Origin: Melanopsichium pennsylvanicum
Lineage: Eukaryota > Basidiomycota > Ustilaginomycetes > Ustilaginales
DNA: 64,000 bases
Assembly (NCBI GenBank): GCA_900208305.1
Contig: OAPG01000021.1
Location: 310,001 to 374,000 of the forward strand
Direction: 5' to 3'
Both the position numbers and the translations under genes were made by a program. The notes under the pieces are model-generated. The model saw only the letters and a program-made list of their open reading frames with translations, was not told the DNA's origin and searched no databases. Below, in pieces: positions 1-11,086 of the stretch (position 1 is its first letter; each line of letters starts with the position of its first letter).

Positions 1-2655
1 GCGCTCCAGCTTGCTTGGCAGTCTATTTGCCCACACTACTGTTACAGTACCTACAGTTGCTTTAAGAGGGAGTGTGTGTTTCGGTGTGTGCTCCGATCGT
101 CGACGCACGAGGGCTGTGTTTTGAGTGCGGACGGTGCTGGGATAAGAAACATGCAGGTTAGCCGCCTGGAATGACACTGCCGCAGTCGGATCATCTAGTT
201 TTTCCTGTAATTGAAAAAAAGCGACACCGCGAAATGTTGAACGGTTCTGGGGAGGTAACTTAGGCCCTCGCCACTGCAGCATCGTTTGTAGGGTGAGGCA
301 CGTTGCCCCCATCGCACCTAAAAACACCTCGGCAAGACTGTTGCGTTTGATTCTGTCTTGAATACTGTACCTGGCCTTCCGCTCTCTGACACTTGTCGGC
401 AATCTGTCTTTTTTTTTTTTTCGAGAATGAAAAAAAGTCTCTTTCCTGCCAAAAAGTTGAAATTCGAAATAGTAGGGACACGTCGGGAGAAAGGCGCTGG
501 ATGACAAGGATCGCTTAACAATGCGATTTGCAGTTTAGCCTCGCTTTGCCCGAACGCACAACAAATTCGAGAGTCAGCTTCGGAAGCTGACAAGCATGGG
601 AGATGATCATGTAAAAAGGCGTTTGACCGTCTCTGTTGATCAAATGGCACTGTCATTGTAAACTTACAACTTAAAGTCGCTTGCACTGAGCTGAACTTGA
701 GCGTATCATCTCGCATGTGAATCGCCCCACGAGCGTCGTGCTTTCGTTTCATTCGTTCAAAACAGTAAGTTGCGTTGCTGCGCACGAGCTGATCTTTACT
801 TTCAGGCAGTCAAACAATTCTCAATTCAAAAGCTAAATGGCGAATTAGATCGAATTCGCCGAAGCGCTGTGCTGAAACCTAATAATACAGTACATTACAA
901 CCTCCCGCCCTTAGGATTTTTGCATTCGAGATTACATACTGTGATCATCCGACAAGTTGAACATCTGCATCGTCAACCACATATGCACTACAGTACAACA
1001 CAATATGTGAAAGTCAAATCTCGGCTTCGCAGCGCAAAGCATCAAAGCGAGGGGTCAAAAGTATTACAGTGGTTTGAGAAATAGCGATGGTTGTAGCGTT
1101 TTGCGCATGTTCAAACTTGAGCCTGCTTCTCTCCTTTTTTTTTGAGCACAACACACAACTCCCTCTGGTGTGGATCACATTAAGAACGGGCACCGGCACT
1201 GATCGAGCACAACTGCGGCGATTGCACTGGGATTTTGGCTACCACACCCATGACCCAGCGCTCTTTGTCTTTCAGGCCTCCCTCTTTTTTTTTTTTTCTT
1301 TTTTTTTTGGTGGGACGTGAATTTCGCCGTGGAATTCCCCAGATTTCTTGGGGATCTTCTTGCGACTTCCACGTCTGAGCCCAGCTGACCGGGTGCTATA
1401 CTAGAATCTTAGGCGCGAAGCAAAGAGTGCATTGCCAAGAAGAGTCGGTGATGTGAGATGCGAGGTGAATACAGTACAGCAGAGGAAGCTTGCATTTGCA
1501 AGCGCACAAAACTCGACCCCACAATTCTATTGGACAGCAAGACGGCCCGGAGCGGAAGTGCAGCAGGCCTTGATGCTCTGACTTGGTGGATTCACAGTGC
1601 CAAAGTCTGACTCGCCTGAATCTTGGCCCTTCCTGATCTCAAGCTTTGGTAGAGATGCAGCCGCCGCACGTACTTGGGGTGGCCACACCAAGGCAGCCGG
1701 CAGCGTGAAGGCAACAAGCCTTTGCTAACCTTTTTCTTTGAGTTTCTCGCGTTTCCGCCCGGGCAAGGCGCTGCGCATGCGGAAAGGTGTTGATGAAGTC
1801 TAGCAAAGTCTTGGGCAATCATTGCACTTTCCCATCGGATCTTGCGATCTCTCTCACGGCTTGCGTGCGCAAGTGTGAAGCATTAGTACAGATGTGATTG
1901 TGGTGATCTGATGGAGAAAAGAAGTCGCACACGTTCGGAAGACGGGGAAAGCTTCGATGAGCCCCAATCTATTGAGCCTTCGCTTCTTTTATGCAAGAAC
2001 TTCTTCCTTCCCTCCGATGTCTTGCACATATCTCCGTCCTGCAACTTTCCCACGCTGGAAAACGACACGCTCAACCCACGCAGTTTGCTGCGCAGCGCAG
2101 AAACATCATCGTCAGGTCGAGCTCATATAAAATCCGCTCGCGTTAGGAACATCCGAAAAGCTCACCGGCTAGCTGCGAATCTTCGCCAACGCTTCCTACG
2201 TTACCCCCTCATGATTTGGTCACTTTGATCACTGACCTCTGCCCCGTTTTCACAGACGTTGATCGATTTCGTCACTCGTCCGGATTAACTTTCCGTTGCT
2301 GAAACCACTTGTTTCTCCTAACGCCCTATTCATCCACCATCGTCAAAGCCGTATGCAACGACGGCAATCCGCTGAAGCAACGTTACTTTTCACACTTCCG
2401 GATATACTCCTACCAAGAGGCGGTGCTCCTCTGATCTCATCACGGCTTCTGTTCAAGCTTGCGACTCACGGCAAGTACTTCACCTAACACATCACTTTGC
2501 CATCCTCGTTCCTCGCGGTATTTGTTCATCTATCTGGCAGCGTCTGACTGGCAACATTGCTCGCCGACTGCTGTCGTGACTGGCTTACATCCCACAAAAA
2601 CTACTGCAAGTCAACGGTCGGCTGAGGCCAAACCAACTTTCAGCGCTTCACAATA
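1..2655. other. Intergenic region without supported gene
   Basis: The open frames here are short, lack family signatures and are crossed by homopolymer T runs (near 409-421 and 1286-1310). A 16-base near-palindrome lies at 1488-1503. The 8-mer TACAGTAC occurs four times between 43 and 1477, which is unusual. The last few hundred bases are presumably promoter and 5' leader of the HEN1-like gene. The end of a gene lying further left cannot be excluded. Confidence 0.6.
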
Positions 2656-4758
2656 ATGGCCAAGATCTACTTCGATCCGCCTCTCTGGCTGCAAAGACAG
2701 TCATGGGTACTTGGAAAGCTCAGGCAGGAGCGATCCGATTCCGCCGTCGATATCGGCTGCTCTAATGGCGTGCTCCTATCCGCGCTCATGCAGCCCGCCT
2801 TCCAGCTCGACCAATTCCCAATCGACCGCTTTCCCGCACTTATGCTTCCCAAGGTAGCCAACCAGGACAAGCACGGCAATGCGGACGACGCTGAAAATGA
2901 AGCACTGCTTTCGAGCCGCCACTGGATTTACAGCCCAAACGATATCGTGCTCTCCCGCCTTACCGGCATCGATGTCGAACGCAAGGTTCTCGACAACGCC
3001 AAGTCCAGTCTTTCCCTTCACGGACTCGCCCTCGCAAAGAATCGTCCACGTTGGAAGTCGCTCGATGTTCGACTTTTTCACGGACCCGTCCAGACCGAGA
3101 ACGAAACGCTCGACAATTACGATGCTTTCGTCGCCACTGAAGTGTAAGTGCCCGTTCCTTGCGATGTTCCGTTGTTCTCTCTGCCCATATTGACGCCTTT
3201 CTTCTGCTGTGCTTTCTTCGCCCTGTGCGATCACAGAATCGAGCACCTGGATGAACCAGCCCTGCAGCAATTTGCCCCCACCATCTTTGGAAAATATCGA
3301 CCGCGCATTGTTCTCATCACCACCCCCAACTATTGTTTCAACGACAACTTTGGCGAGGACCTGAGCACGCGTCCTGGCTTCCTAGACCCAACTGGCCGCA
3401 CCAACCGAGTCTTCCGTCACGAAGACCACAAATTCGAATTCACACCGGAAGAGTTCAAAAAATGGTGCGAGACCATTGCCGATGACTTTGGCTACGAAGT
3501 CCAAATCCAAGGCATCGGTTCTGGCATCTACCGCGTACCCAAGGATCAGATGGAACCGCCCATACCCCCCGAACAAGGTGGCAAGATCTGGAAAGCTTCT
3601 CGCCCACGCACCAGCTCCAAAGCTGATGAGAAAGTCCGCTACGCCACCCAAGGCGCATTCTTTGTGCGTTATTCGGCTACCGCTGATTCCGCCGAACGTC
3701 ATCTTTACGGAAGCGAGAAGAATGCACACCACGGATCAGCGCATCCATTTTCCGACCGATTCTTGCAGTCGCGCTCAGTACCCAAGCCTCTCGTCGAAAC
3801 CAGGGTGCACGATATATTCGATGAAGCCATCAGTCGTGAAGGAGACGACAACGAAGAAGATGGCGATGAGCGTGGGCGTTCCGGACGTCGCGCCCGTAGC
3901 CGCCGCACTGAAAACCTTCCCTTCCTGAGCAGTCCTTCCCCTCAAACGCCGATGCTAGCCACTTTCGCAGTGCAGGTGGCTGCAGGTGTTCCCAACACTC
4001 TTGCAGCCGAGGCGTCCGCCAGCAATGCGCCCTCTACCCCCTTCACTGGACATCAGCTTGTATGGAGCCATCGATACGATTGTTCACTCCCCGAGTCGCA
4101 GGTGGCCGAAGCGGGCAAGCGCAAAATCCAGGTTGCTGTATCACTGCCAGTGGATGACATTCTTGCTAATGTGGTGGAAAAGCAAAGACAGCTGTATGTC
4201 AAGACTCAATGGGATGGCGATGATGGGGCGAGTTCGGAAGACGGGGTAGGTCGGGAGGCCGTAGCCAAGTTGTGGGATGTCTGGAGTGATGATGAAGTGA
4301 GGGCCGCCTGTGGTGGCAGGGTTGGGACCCTGCTCGATGCACTGAGATTAGTCGCTCCGGAGGTTGAGCCACGCGTTGATGGTGAGGGTATTCATGTGAG
4401 TGGACTCGTCGCTGCCACTGCAGAAGCTGGTGAACGAAGAAGTATCGTTGTTGGGACAGACGCAAATCACTGGGAGCTTCGAGTGCAAACTGTGCGTCAC
4501 AACAACGTCGCCAGCGCAACAGATGACTTTGTTGAATCGGAACTGTTCCTAGTCTACACCCATCCTGATGTGGCAAAATGGCAGGAAAGCATCGATGAAG
4601 CGCGCAAGTGGGTGCCAGGAGATATGGCTAGTTGGCGCGGGAACGGTGCCAAGCGCAACGGCAGCGTCTCGGGTACCAACATACAGAAAGCTATTCCGGA
4701 TGGCGAGGGTGTGAAGCCGTTGAGGAACGCAAGCAGTCTGAATCCCAGTTGGGATTGA
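2656..4758 (+). CDS. HEN1: HEN1-type small RNA 2'-O-methyltransferase
   Basis: Two exons, 2656-3143 and 3237-4758, encode 669 residues; the 93-bp intron has GTAAGT/CACAG borders. HEN1 enzymes methylate the 2'-OH of the 3'-terminal nucleotide of small RNAs, protecting them from tailing and decay. Residues 31-38 (VDIGCSNG) form the SAM-binding loop. Joining the exons recreates the metal-binding signature E162-V-I-E165-H166, with a further histidine at about 227. This spacing matches the E-x-x-E-H...H ligands of plant HEN1, and the neighbouring ITTPNYCFND and EFKKW motifs also fit. About 370 residues follow the catalytic domain, with an Arg/Glu-rich low-complexity part around residues 380-420, so the protein is longer than animal HENMT1. 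The family call is strong; the substrate in this fungus is unknown because RNAi differs between smuts. Confidence 0.88.
3144..3236 (+). other. Intron of the HEN1-like gene
   Basis: A 93-bp GT-AG intron splits the valine codon inside the metal-binding motif. Reading through it hits TAA at once, while removing it restores a family-typical E-V-I-E-H-L segment, which supports the splice sites strongly. Confidence 0.9.
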
Positions 4759-5219
4759 GGACATCCAAAAAGAAAAGCATATCGCCACGTGAGGCACACT
4801 AAGCATCCGAAAGCATTCAACATACCACATTTCCCAAGCAACAAAACGAGACATGGTGCGATATTCCGTTATTCATCACACTTCTCAATAGCTCTCATAT
4901 CTGTTCAGCCAAGTTGTAGTGTTCCTTTCTCCCAGTTTGACGACCATCAAAAAAGTCAACACCCAGTCGAGGTCGAAGCAGCTACTTGAGAAGACGTCCA
5001 ACCGCCTCTTTGGTCTATCCTGTTGCCTTTCAAAATAGTCATGAGAGCGAATCTACCATGCGATCTGACCATGATTCTCGCGCAGAGAGCTTGTGCGTAA
5101 AGTCGGAGCATGATTGTGAGAAGGTGCTGAATAATTGCTTGAATACAAAATACAAGATGAGACATGGTGATACAAGGACTGCTGTCGTGCGATGGATTGA
5201 GGCTGTGTCGATGCGAGTC

Positions 5220-5292
<73 letters not shown>

Positions 5293-5331
5293 GGCAGCAT
5301 GAGATCCATTCAGGTGATACTTCGAGGATCG
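4759..5331. other. Convergent intergenic region
   Basis: This region lies between the 3' ends of the HEN1-like gene (+) and cwf18 (-). It contains a long AG dinucleotide tract at 5223-5291. The overlapping arginine/glutamate-repeat frames are artefacts of that tract. Confidence 0.7.
5223..5291. repeat. (AG)n microsatellite
   Basis: About 34 uninterrupted AG units lie about 40 bp beyond the cwf18 stop codon, so they would be a (CU)n tract in the cwf18 3' UTR. Confidence 0.98.
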
Positions 5332-5898
5332 TTACTCTGCATCGCTGCCGCTCTGAGCATCTTGGTCATCATCGGTCAAATCGGATCCATCATCTTGACC
5401 TATATCAGCGGTCGCACTTGCCACTATCTCGGCGTTGACAGCACTGAGACTTTGCTCGCCTCTGCTCCCACTATTTGCGTCTAAACCCGCCGCGTTCTGT
5501 TGACCCTGAATCCTTTCTCGAATCAACAAGATCACTGCTTCCTTATCCCTCCTCTCCAACTTCTTCAATCTCTTTTCCAAATCTCGTTTGAGATCCCAAT
5601 TTGGACGTTTGGGAGCAATATTTGTGAGGTCGAGATCTTCCTTACGCGATGCTTCAAAGAAAGAGATGGTGGTAGATTGGAGATCGGCGGTGTCTTTTTC
5701 GATGGTATCGGGAAGATCACGTGCGGATGTGAAACGGCGAAATTGGCCTGTGATTGGATCGTAGTTGCGAAAGTGACGCTTGATTTGTGAAGACGATGAC
5801 GAGTGTGGAAGATGTTGACCAGAAGCTTCGGCAGAGCGATGGGCGCGAAGCAGGGCTAACTTCTGCTTGCGCGCTTGGGAGAAAGCCTCCATCGACAT
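5332..5898 (-). CDS. cwf18: Pre-mRNA splicing factor Cwf18 (CCDC12 family)
   Basis: One exon of 188 residues. Cwf18/CCDC12 is a small coiled-coil protein of the Prp19/NTC-associated spliceosome. Family hallmarks are RHFRNYDP near residue 42, DTIEKDTADLQ near residue 64, and APKRPNWDLKRDLEKRLKKL followed by RRDKEAVILLIRERI in the second half, a charged helix expected to be coiled coil. The C-terminus is acidic and Ser/Asp-rich, as in homologues. The start is the first ATG (MSMEAF); an ATG two codons later could also serve. The gene is divergent from VPS72, with about 550 bp between the starts. Confidence 0.92.
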   Translation of the reverse strand: MSMEAFSQARKQKLALLRAHRSAEASGQHLPHSSSSSQIKRHFRNYDPITGQFRRFTSARDLPDTIEKDTADLQSTTISFFEASRKEDLDLTNIAPKRPNWDLKRDLEKRLKKLERRDKEAVILLIRERIQGQQNAAGLDANSGSRGEQSLSAVNAEIVASATADIGQDDGSDLTDDDQDAQSGSDAE

Positions 5899-6444
5899 GA
5901 TTGGTGTTGATTACAGGAACTCGATACTGGTCATGGAGTAAACAATTTTTTTGGGCTCAAGAAGATCAAGATCAAGATCAAGATCAGGATTAGTTTTAAG
6001 GTCGAATTGTAAGATGAGAAAGAGGCGGCGTGGTGATCAAGGCTCATGCAGAGGTGATTGGGTTGCGAAGAAGGATTCACTTATGGAAGTGGTTCGTTTG
6101 TCAAGTGTCAATTTTGGCTCGGAATTCGGAAACGCAAACTCAGCTTTTGGCATTCCTCTCCTGATGCCTTTCAGGGTTTCAATTTGGTGCCTTACACCAC
6201 CCTCTCTCCACACGACAACTCATCCTCTTCGCCATTTCTCATCATACACGGATGCGCTCAACATCAACGAGAACATTATTTCCATTCATCTCATATCTAT
6301 TTGCAGAATAGCAGGCTTCGGCCGTGTGCTTGAGCTCCCACATCTCTCATCGTATAACGACCATAGCTGCCCACATCTCGCCGAACCCTTGACACCAAAA
6401 TCAAAATCAAAACCGAATAGCACTGTCAAGTGCTTGTTGTGACC
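5899..6444. promoter_or_regulatory. Shared divergent promoter region, cwf18 / VPS72
   Basis: 546 bp separate the two start codons, so both promoters must lie here. A small array of the hexamer AAGATC (four units, about 5962-5985) sits near the cwf18 start. No TATA box or known operator stands out. Confidence 0.5.
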
Positions 6445-8817
6445 ATGTCGAGGTCATCTTGTCACGCATCCTCCTCGGCGGGGCCTTCACCCTCGGAATA
6501 TCCAGAATCCGCCGCGCCCTCAACCTATCGCATCGAACGCTTTGACTCAGCCCCAAGCTCTGATCTTATGGTCACATCCCGCGCCAAACGATCAACAGCA
6601 GGAAACAGACTGAAAGCACTCCTGGACCAAGAGTTGGAAAAGGATGAGATCTTCGCCGAGGTCGAAAACGATGCCGAATTCGAGGCTGATGAGACCAACG
6701 CGGTGGACATTGTTGACAGCGATTTTGACCGCGAATCAGATGACGATGCGCTTGCCGTCGAAGACGAATCCGAAGGTGAGCGGGAGATAGAGGCTCAAGA
6801 GAAGGCAGAGAAGAGCAGGAGAAGGGCTGCTGCGCGTGTTGTAGGTATCGTCAAACGGCCTACTGCTTCTATTGCTACACCCACGCTACCGAAAACCCTT
6901 CGACGTCCAGCACCTTCAGCAACAGGGGAAGAAGACGCTGGTACTCCACAAGCCAAAAGACGACGTATCTCTTTTGCTCCAGATCAGCCCGACGCCTCAT
7001 CTCGGTCGTCTCCAATAGCTCGACCTTCCGGTGATTCTGCAAGAAGATCCTCAGCTAGGAGTGCAACCGTACAATCCAAAAGAGAGGTCGAATCACGACT
7101 CGAAGAAGCATCGCAACGCCGAGCCTCGCAACCGATCAAAGCAGCATCAAAGAAGAAACAAAGTCTTACTCAGGACGCACTGATAGCTGAGGCTTTAGAG
7201 GTTGAGGAAGAGAACAGAGAGAGTCTTAGAAGATTCCTTGAGCAAGAAGAGGAGAGGAGGGCTAAGCAGAGGATGAGGAAGGAGAGGATCACGGGGCCTT
7301 TTGTGAGGTGGATCAGTGTTGGAATGCGAACGCGGGTGGCAGACGAAGTCAAGCAAGCTGATACAGCTACAGAGGAGACCGTATGGACAGGTTCATTCGG
7401 TGAAGAAACGTCGCAACCAGGTAGAGCGTCACTGACCACGGTTGAAGCGAATGCGACAGCCAATAAAAGCGAAGCGCAAACAGCAAATACTGAGCAGACC
7501 AGCAGGAGCGGGCCTGTGCTGGATCAGAAATCAGGGTCACATTCTGTTGTGGCGCAACAGCAAGTTGAGCAAACCCAGAGCGGAAGCACGATCGATCCCC
7601 ATCAAGAGGTCATGGATGTATCAACGCCACCCCCACCGCAACTGCATTTGAAATCGCAAGCCGAAGAAAGCACCACAGCATCGTCCACAGGTGACGCTGA
7701 GGTTGCAAGGTCCGATCTCTCCGCACAGGCAGAGATATTTACCACCTCCTCGGCCGACCCCGTGGCAACACCTTATAAAATGACCGAGCCTCATACTGCT
7801 AACCTACCAAAGCAATCCGACGAAATATCAGCACCAGCCTCACTAAGTGCAGCTACAGCATTCACCGCAAACCGCACTTCAGCCATTTCAGCACAGGCAC
7901 CTGTCTCTGCAGCGTCGCTCACCCTCGATCCGGCCATCTCCGCAAGGCAAGAAGCTACCGCTATCCGAACAGCCTCGAAACCGTCCATCGCCACCAGCTC
8001 TTCCTCTGGCCCTTCGTCTGCCACGTCTAGTTTCAAGTTTGAAAAGCAAGCGCGTACGCTGCTCTGTGTTGAGAATGCGCCGGAAGATTGGGAATGGCTG
8101 GATGAATACAATGCGATTTTCGGTGATCACTGTCAGTGGGATGCGTATCCCTATGTTCCCTCTCGTAATCGACCTGTTAAGCCTAGACAGAGTATTTGTC
8201 CTATTACTGGACTTCCTGCATTGTACCGCGATCCGCGTACGGGGATACCGTATGCCAACTCGTATGGGTACAAGGTGATTACCAAGGTGCTAGAAAACAG
8301 GTTTGTTTGGACTGGTGGGCATTATCAACAGCCACCAGCGATTGATGGTGGGGAGGATGCGAATGGCAAAAAGAGGAAAAAGGAAAAGGGAAAGGAGAGG
8401 GGGAAAGTTATGGGCGGCAAAGTTGGAGTGGGAGCAGTACCTGTTGAAATGGGAATTTATATCGATGAAGAAACTGAAGCTGGTGCTGGAAAAGTGTGGT
8501 CAACAGCACGAGAATTGGCTCCAATTACTACCGCAACTGATATGAACCATTCCAAAATTTCAACATTTTCAAAACCTGCATTGGAGAATCCAACAAACAT
8601 GACCACCATCAACAATAACAACAATAGAAAAAAGGCAAGTTTGTCGGAAAACGACTCCACCACTACCACGCAAACGAAAAAGAAGATGAAATCACACTTT
8701 GAAGTGATTCTTACCAATTCGATTGCTCCGGGAGATGAAAAAGCTCTCATGGCAGCAGCGTTGAGTTTGCCTGCGGGTAGTACCAGAAGCGGTCGTCGTG
8801 TTCAAAGGTCCTCTTGA
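6445..8817 (+). CDS. VPS72: SWR1 complex subunit Vps72/Swc2 (YL1 protein)
   Basis: One exon of 790 residues from the first ATG (6445); the frame is open slightly upstream but without ATG. Swc2/YL1 binds H2A.Z-H2B dimers and helps SWR1 place H2A.Z in chromatin. The N-terminal YL1 domain (about residues 43-110) shows RSTAGNRLKALLDQELEKDE and DIVDSDFDRESDDD, the acidic stretch that contacts the histone dimer. The short YL1 C-terminal domain (about 580-625) shows CPITGLPALYRDPRTGIPYA. The roughly 450 residues between are low-complexity, rich in Ala, Ser, Thr, Gln and Glu. The tail after the YL1_C domain is Lys/Asn-rich. It is longer than the yeast and animal proteins, mainly through the disordered linker. 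Confidence 0.93.
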   Translation: MSRSSCHASSSAGPSPSEYPESAAPSTYRIERFDSAPSSDLMVTSRAKRSTAGNRLKALLDQELEKDEIFAEVENDAEFEADETNAVDIVDSDFDRESDDDALAVEDESEGEREIEAQEKAEKSRRRAAARVVGIVKRPTASIATPTLPKTLRRPAPSATGEEDAGTPQAKRRRISFAPDQPDASSRSSPIARPSGDSARRSSARSATVQSKREVESRLEEASQRRASQPIKAASKKKQSLTQDALIAEALEVEEENRESLRRFLEQEEERRAKQRMRKERITGPFVRWISVGMRTRVADEVKQADTATEETVWTGSFGEETSQPGRASLTTVEANATANKSEAQTANTEQTSRSGPVLDQKSGSHSVVAQQQVEQTQSGSTIDPHQEVMDVSTPPPPQLHLKSQAEESTTASSTGDAEVARSDLSAQAEIFTTSSADPVATPYKMTEPHTANLPKQSDEISAPASLSAATAFTANRTSAISAQAPVSAASLTLDPAISARQEATAIRTASKPSIATSSSSGPSSATSSFKFEKQARTLLCVENAPEDWEWLDEYNAIFGDHCQWDAYPYVPSRNRPVKPRQSICPITGLPALYRDPRTGIPYANSYGYKVITKVLENRFVWTGGHYQQPPAIDGGEDANGKKRKKEKGKERGKVMGGKVGVGAVPVEMGIYIDEETEAGAGKVWSTARELAPITTATDMNHSKISTFSKPALENPTNMTTINNNNNRKKASLSENDSTTTTQTKKKMKSHFEVILTNSIAPGDEKALMAAALSLPAGSTRSGRRVQRSS

Positions 8818-9268
8818 AATAAACCAATCATCCTATCCTGTCTCTCGTACACAAACAGTATAGTAAATTTACATGTTCACTCCTTTCTTTTCAAAAAAAA
8901 AAAAAAAAAAAAAATGATTGAAAAATTTGGCCATATCTTGTATTCTAGCCTACTCACTTGAACTTACAACTCATGCTCATAAGTCATCTCGGCCCTTCTC
9001 ATCATCCCAACTTTTCATTTCTCTTTTTTTTTGTTTTGTTTTTGTAGCCAGAGAGGTGCACGAACCAAGCTTCACAAACGAGCCAATGTGATCAAACACC
9101 CCACCCGTCTCCCCCCCTAATGTCTCCTCCACTCCCCATGAAAAAGGATTGAAGCGAGAGAAGAAAAAAAACATGTTTTCGGAGAGAATTCTTTATTTTA
9201 AAATCTTTTCTTTCTTCGTCACTAAGATTATGTACAATAATACACCGTAAATCACGTTTGGATTCCGA
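8818..9268. other. Convergent intergenic region
   Basis: About 450 bp lie between the 3' ends of VPS72 (+) and ADE4 (-). The region is AT-rich, with a poly(A) tract near 8892-8914 and T-rich runs. No gene is seen. Confidence 0.7.
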
Positions 9269-11086
9269 TCAACGAGTCCAAGAATTGAACAATCCGATAT
9301 CATCAGCACCATTCATTGGACCTGAACATCCCACCTGATCTTGTTTCTCCTCCTCCTCGTCTTCCAACTCATCCTGACTAAGCCTCCTCTTTCGATTCGC
9401 ATTTGTACCATTCAGACTAATCGTTTTTGGTTCTGCAGCGAGCTTCTCATCACCTGCTCCATCCATGGGTACACCTGCAACACTAGATGCTGCGGGACTA
9501 GCTCTATTTGCATACAATTTCTTCTGACTCTCAGCAATGACTGGAATCTTGCCCGCCGCCTTTTTGGCCTTTGCGTTCTCACTACGAAGGTGTTCAAGGT
9601 GAGCAATGTACTCAGCATCAACACCGCCAGTGACGTAATGACCATCGAATACAGAGCAATCGAAATGTTTGAGCTCGGGGTTGAACTGCTGAACCGAGTC
9701 AATGAGGTCTTCGAGAGTCTGATAGATGACCATATCTGCCTGAATGTATTCAGCAATCTGCTCCACCGTGCGACCGTACGCGACGAGTTCTTGACGACTG
9801 GGCATGTCGATTCCATAGACGTTGGAGTAACGGATAGGAGGTGCACACGAAGCCATGATCACCTTCTTGGCACCCGCGTCACGAGCCATTTGGATGATCT
9901 CTTTCGAAGTGGTACCACGTACGATCGAATCATCCACAATAAGCACGTTCTTGTCGGCGAACTCGAGAGCCATAGCGTTGAGTTTACGGCGGACATTCTT
10001 ACGACGAACGCTCTGGCCAGGCATGATAAAGGTACGGCCCACGTAACGGTTCTTGATGAAGCCTTCACGGTATGGGACGTTGAGGTTTTGAGCAAGTTGA
10101 AGTGCAGCGACACGAGAAGTGTCAGGAACGGGAATGACAACGTCGATGGATTCACCACTCTTCTGGAGTTGACGTCGAACTTCGTCGGCAAGTTTATCGC
10201 CCATGGCCATACGAGAGCGGTAGACGGAGACACCGTCCATGACGCTGTCAGGACGGGCAAAGTAAACGTACTCGAAAATGTCGGGAGAAAAGAGGTAAGC
10301 GTCGGGCGAGTCGGCGGGAGGGGTGAGGATTCGACGAGAAACGGCGTGTTTTGTGATGATTACGGCTTCACCCGCCTTGATATCTTGAAAGTCTTCGAAG
10401 CCCAAAGCGTCGCAGACTACAGACTCGGAAGTGAAGCAGTAGTCGTTGCCGTGACCTTCGAGCTCACCGGAATCGGCAGCAGAAGAAGGGCGGGAGCACA
10501 TGCCAAGGGGTCGAATGCCGTTGGGATCGCGGAAGGCTATGATACCGAATCCAGCAAGCATTGCAATGCAAGTGTAGCCACCCTTGCACTGTTTCATCAG
10601 ATCGCGAATGGCAGTGAAAATGTCCTCCTCATTGATACGAAACTTGCCCGTCTTTTGGAGGTTGTTGGCGAAAATGTTGAGGAGCACCTCTGAGTCCGAT
10701 TCTGTGTTGATGTGTCTGTGAGCATCGGCGTCGAGGAAGCTACGAAGCTCATCGGTGTTGATGAGGTTGCCATTGTGAGCAAAAGTGATACCGTAGGGAG
10801 AGTTTACGTAAAAAGGCTGAGCTTCAGAGTGGGCGGAAGAACCGGCGGTTGGATATCTTACGTGACCTACACCCATGTTACCTTGAAGACGAGCGATGGC
10901 GTTGACATCGAAAACATCGCGGACCATGCCATTGGCTTTGCATTGGTAAAAACGACCCTTGTTGCCGCAAGTAACGATACCAGCAGCATCCTGACCACGG
11001 TGTTGAAGCAGAGAAAGAGCCTCGTTGATTTCTGGCGCAGCCGACTGGTCGACTGAGGCGAGGAGGAGAGCGGTGATACCACACAT
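9269..11086 (-). CDS. ADE4: Amidophosphoribosyltransferase (first step of purine synthesis)
   Basis: One exon of 605 residues. The enzyme makes 5-phosphoribosylamine from PRPP and glutamine. The ATG at 11086 is chosen because it yields M-C-G-I: removal of Met exposes Cys2, the glutaminase nucleophile. The frame is open further upstream but without ATG. The class II glutaminase domain covers about 1-240 (LQHRGQDAAGI, GHVRYPTAG, AHNGNL, CKGGYTC). The phosphoribosyltransferase domain carries the PRPP loop VLIVDDSIVRGTTS at about 378-392. About 100 residues extend past the yeast-like core, with a basic RKRRLS site followed by a Glu-rich run and a DIGLFNSW end. The cysteines that bind an Fe-S cluster in some bacterial enzymes are not evident in the expected context, as is usual in fungi. 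Confidence 0.97.
   Translation of the reverse strand: MCGITALLLASVDQSAAPEINEALSLLQHRGQDAAGIVTCGNKGRFYQCKANGMVRDVFDVNAIARLQGNMGVGHVRYPTAGSSAHSEAQPFYVNSPYGITFAHNGNLINTDELRSFLDADAHRHINTESDSEVLLNIFANNLQKTGKFRINEEDIFTAIRDLMKQCKGGYTCIAMLAGFGIIAFRDPNGIRPLGMCSRPSSAADSGELEGHGNDYCFTSESVVCDALGFEDFQDIKAGEAVIITKHAVSRRILTPPADSPDAYLFSPDIFEYVYFARPDSVMDGVSVYRSRMAMGDKLADEVRRQLQKSGESIDVVIPVPDTSRVAALQLAQNLNVPYREGFIKNRYVGRTFIMPGQSVRRKNVRRKLNAMALEFADKNVLIVDDSIVRGTTSKEIIQMARDAGAKKVIMASCAPPIRYSNVYGIDMPSRQELVAYGRTVEQIAEYIQADMVIYQTLEDLIDSVQQFNPELKHFDCSVFDGHYVTGGVDAEYIAHLEHLRSENAKAKKAAGKIPVIAESQKKLYANRASPAASSVAGVPMDGAGDEKLAAEPKTISLNGTNANRKRRLSQDELEDEEEEKQDQVGCSGPMNGADDIGLFNSWTR

Noticed and set aside
1911..2228. 105-codon open frame upstream of HEN1
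   Set aside because: It starts with ATG but shows no family signature and no credible continuation by splicing.
4986..5438. Frames encoding Arg-Glu or Ser-Leu repeats
   Set aside because: Products of the (AG)n tract and partly antisense to the real cwf18 gene.
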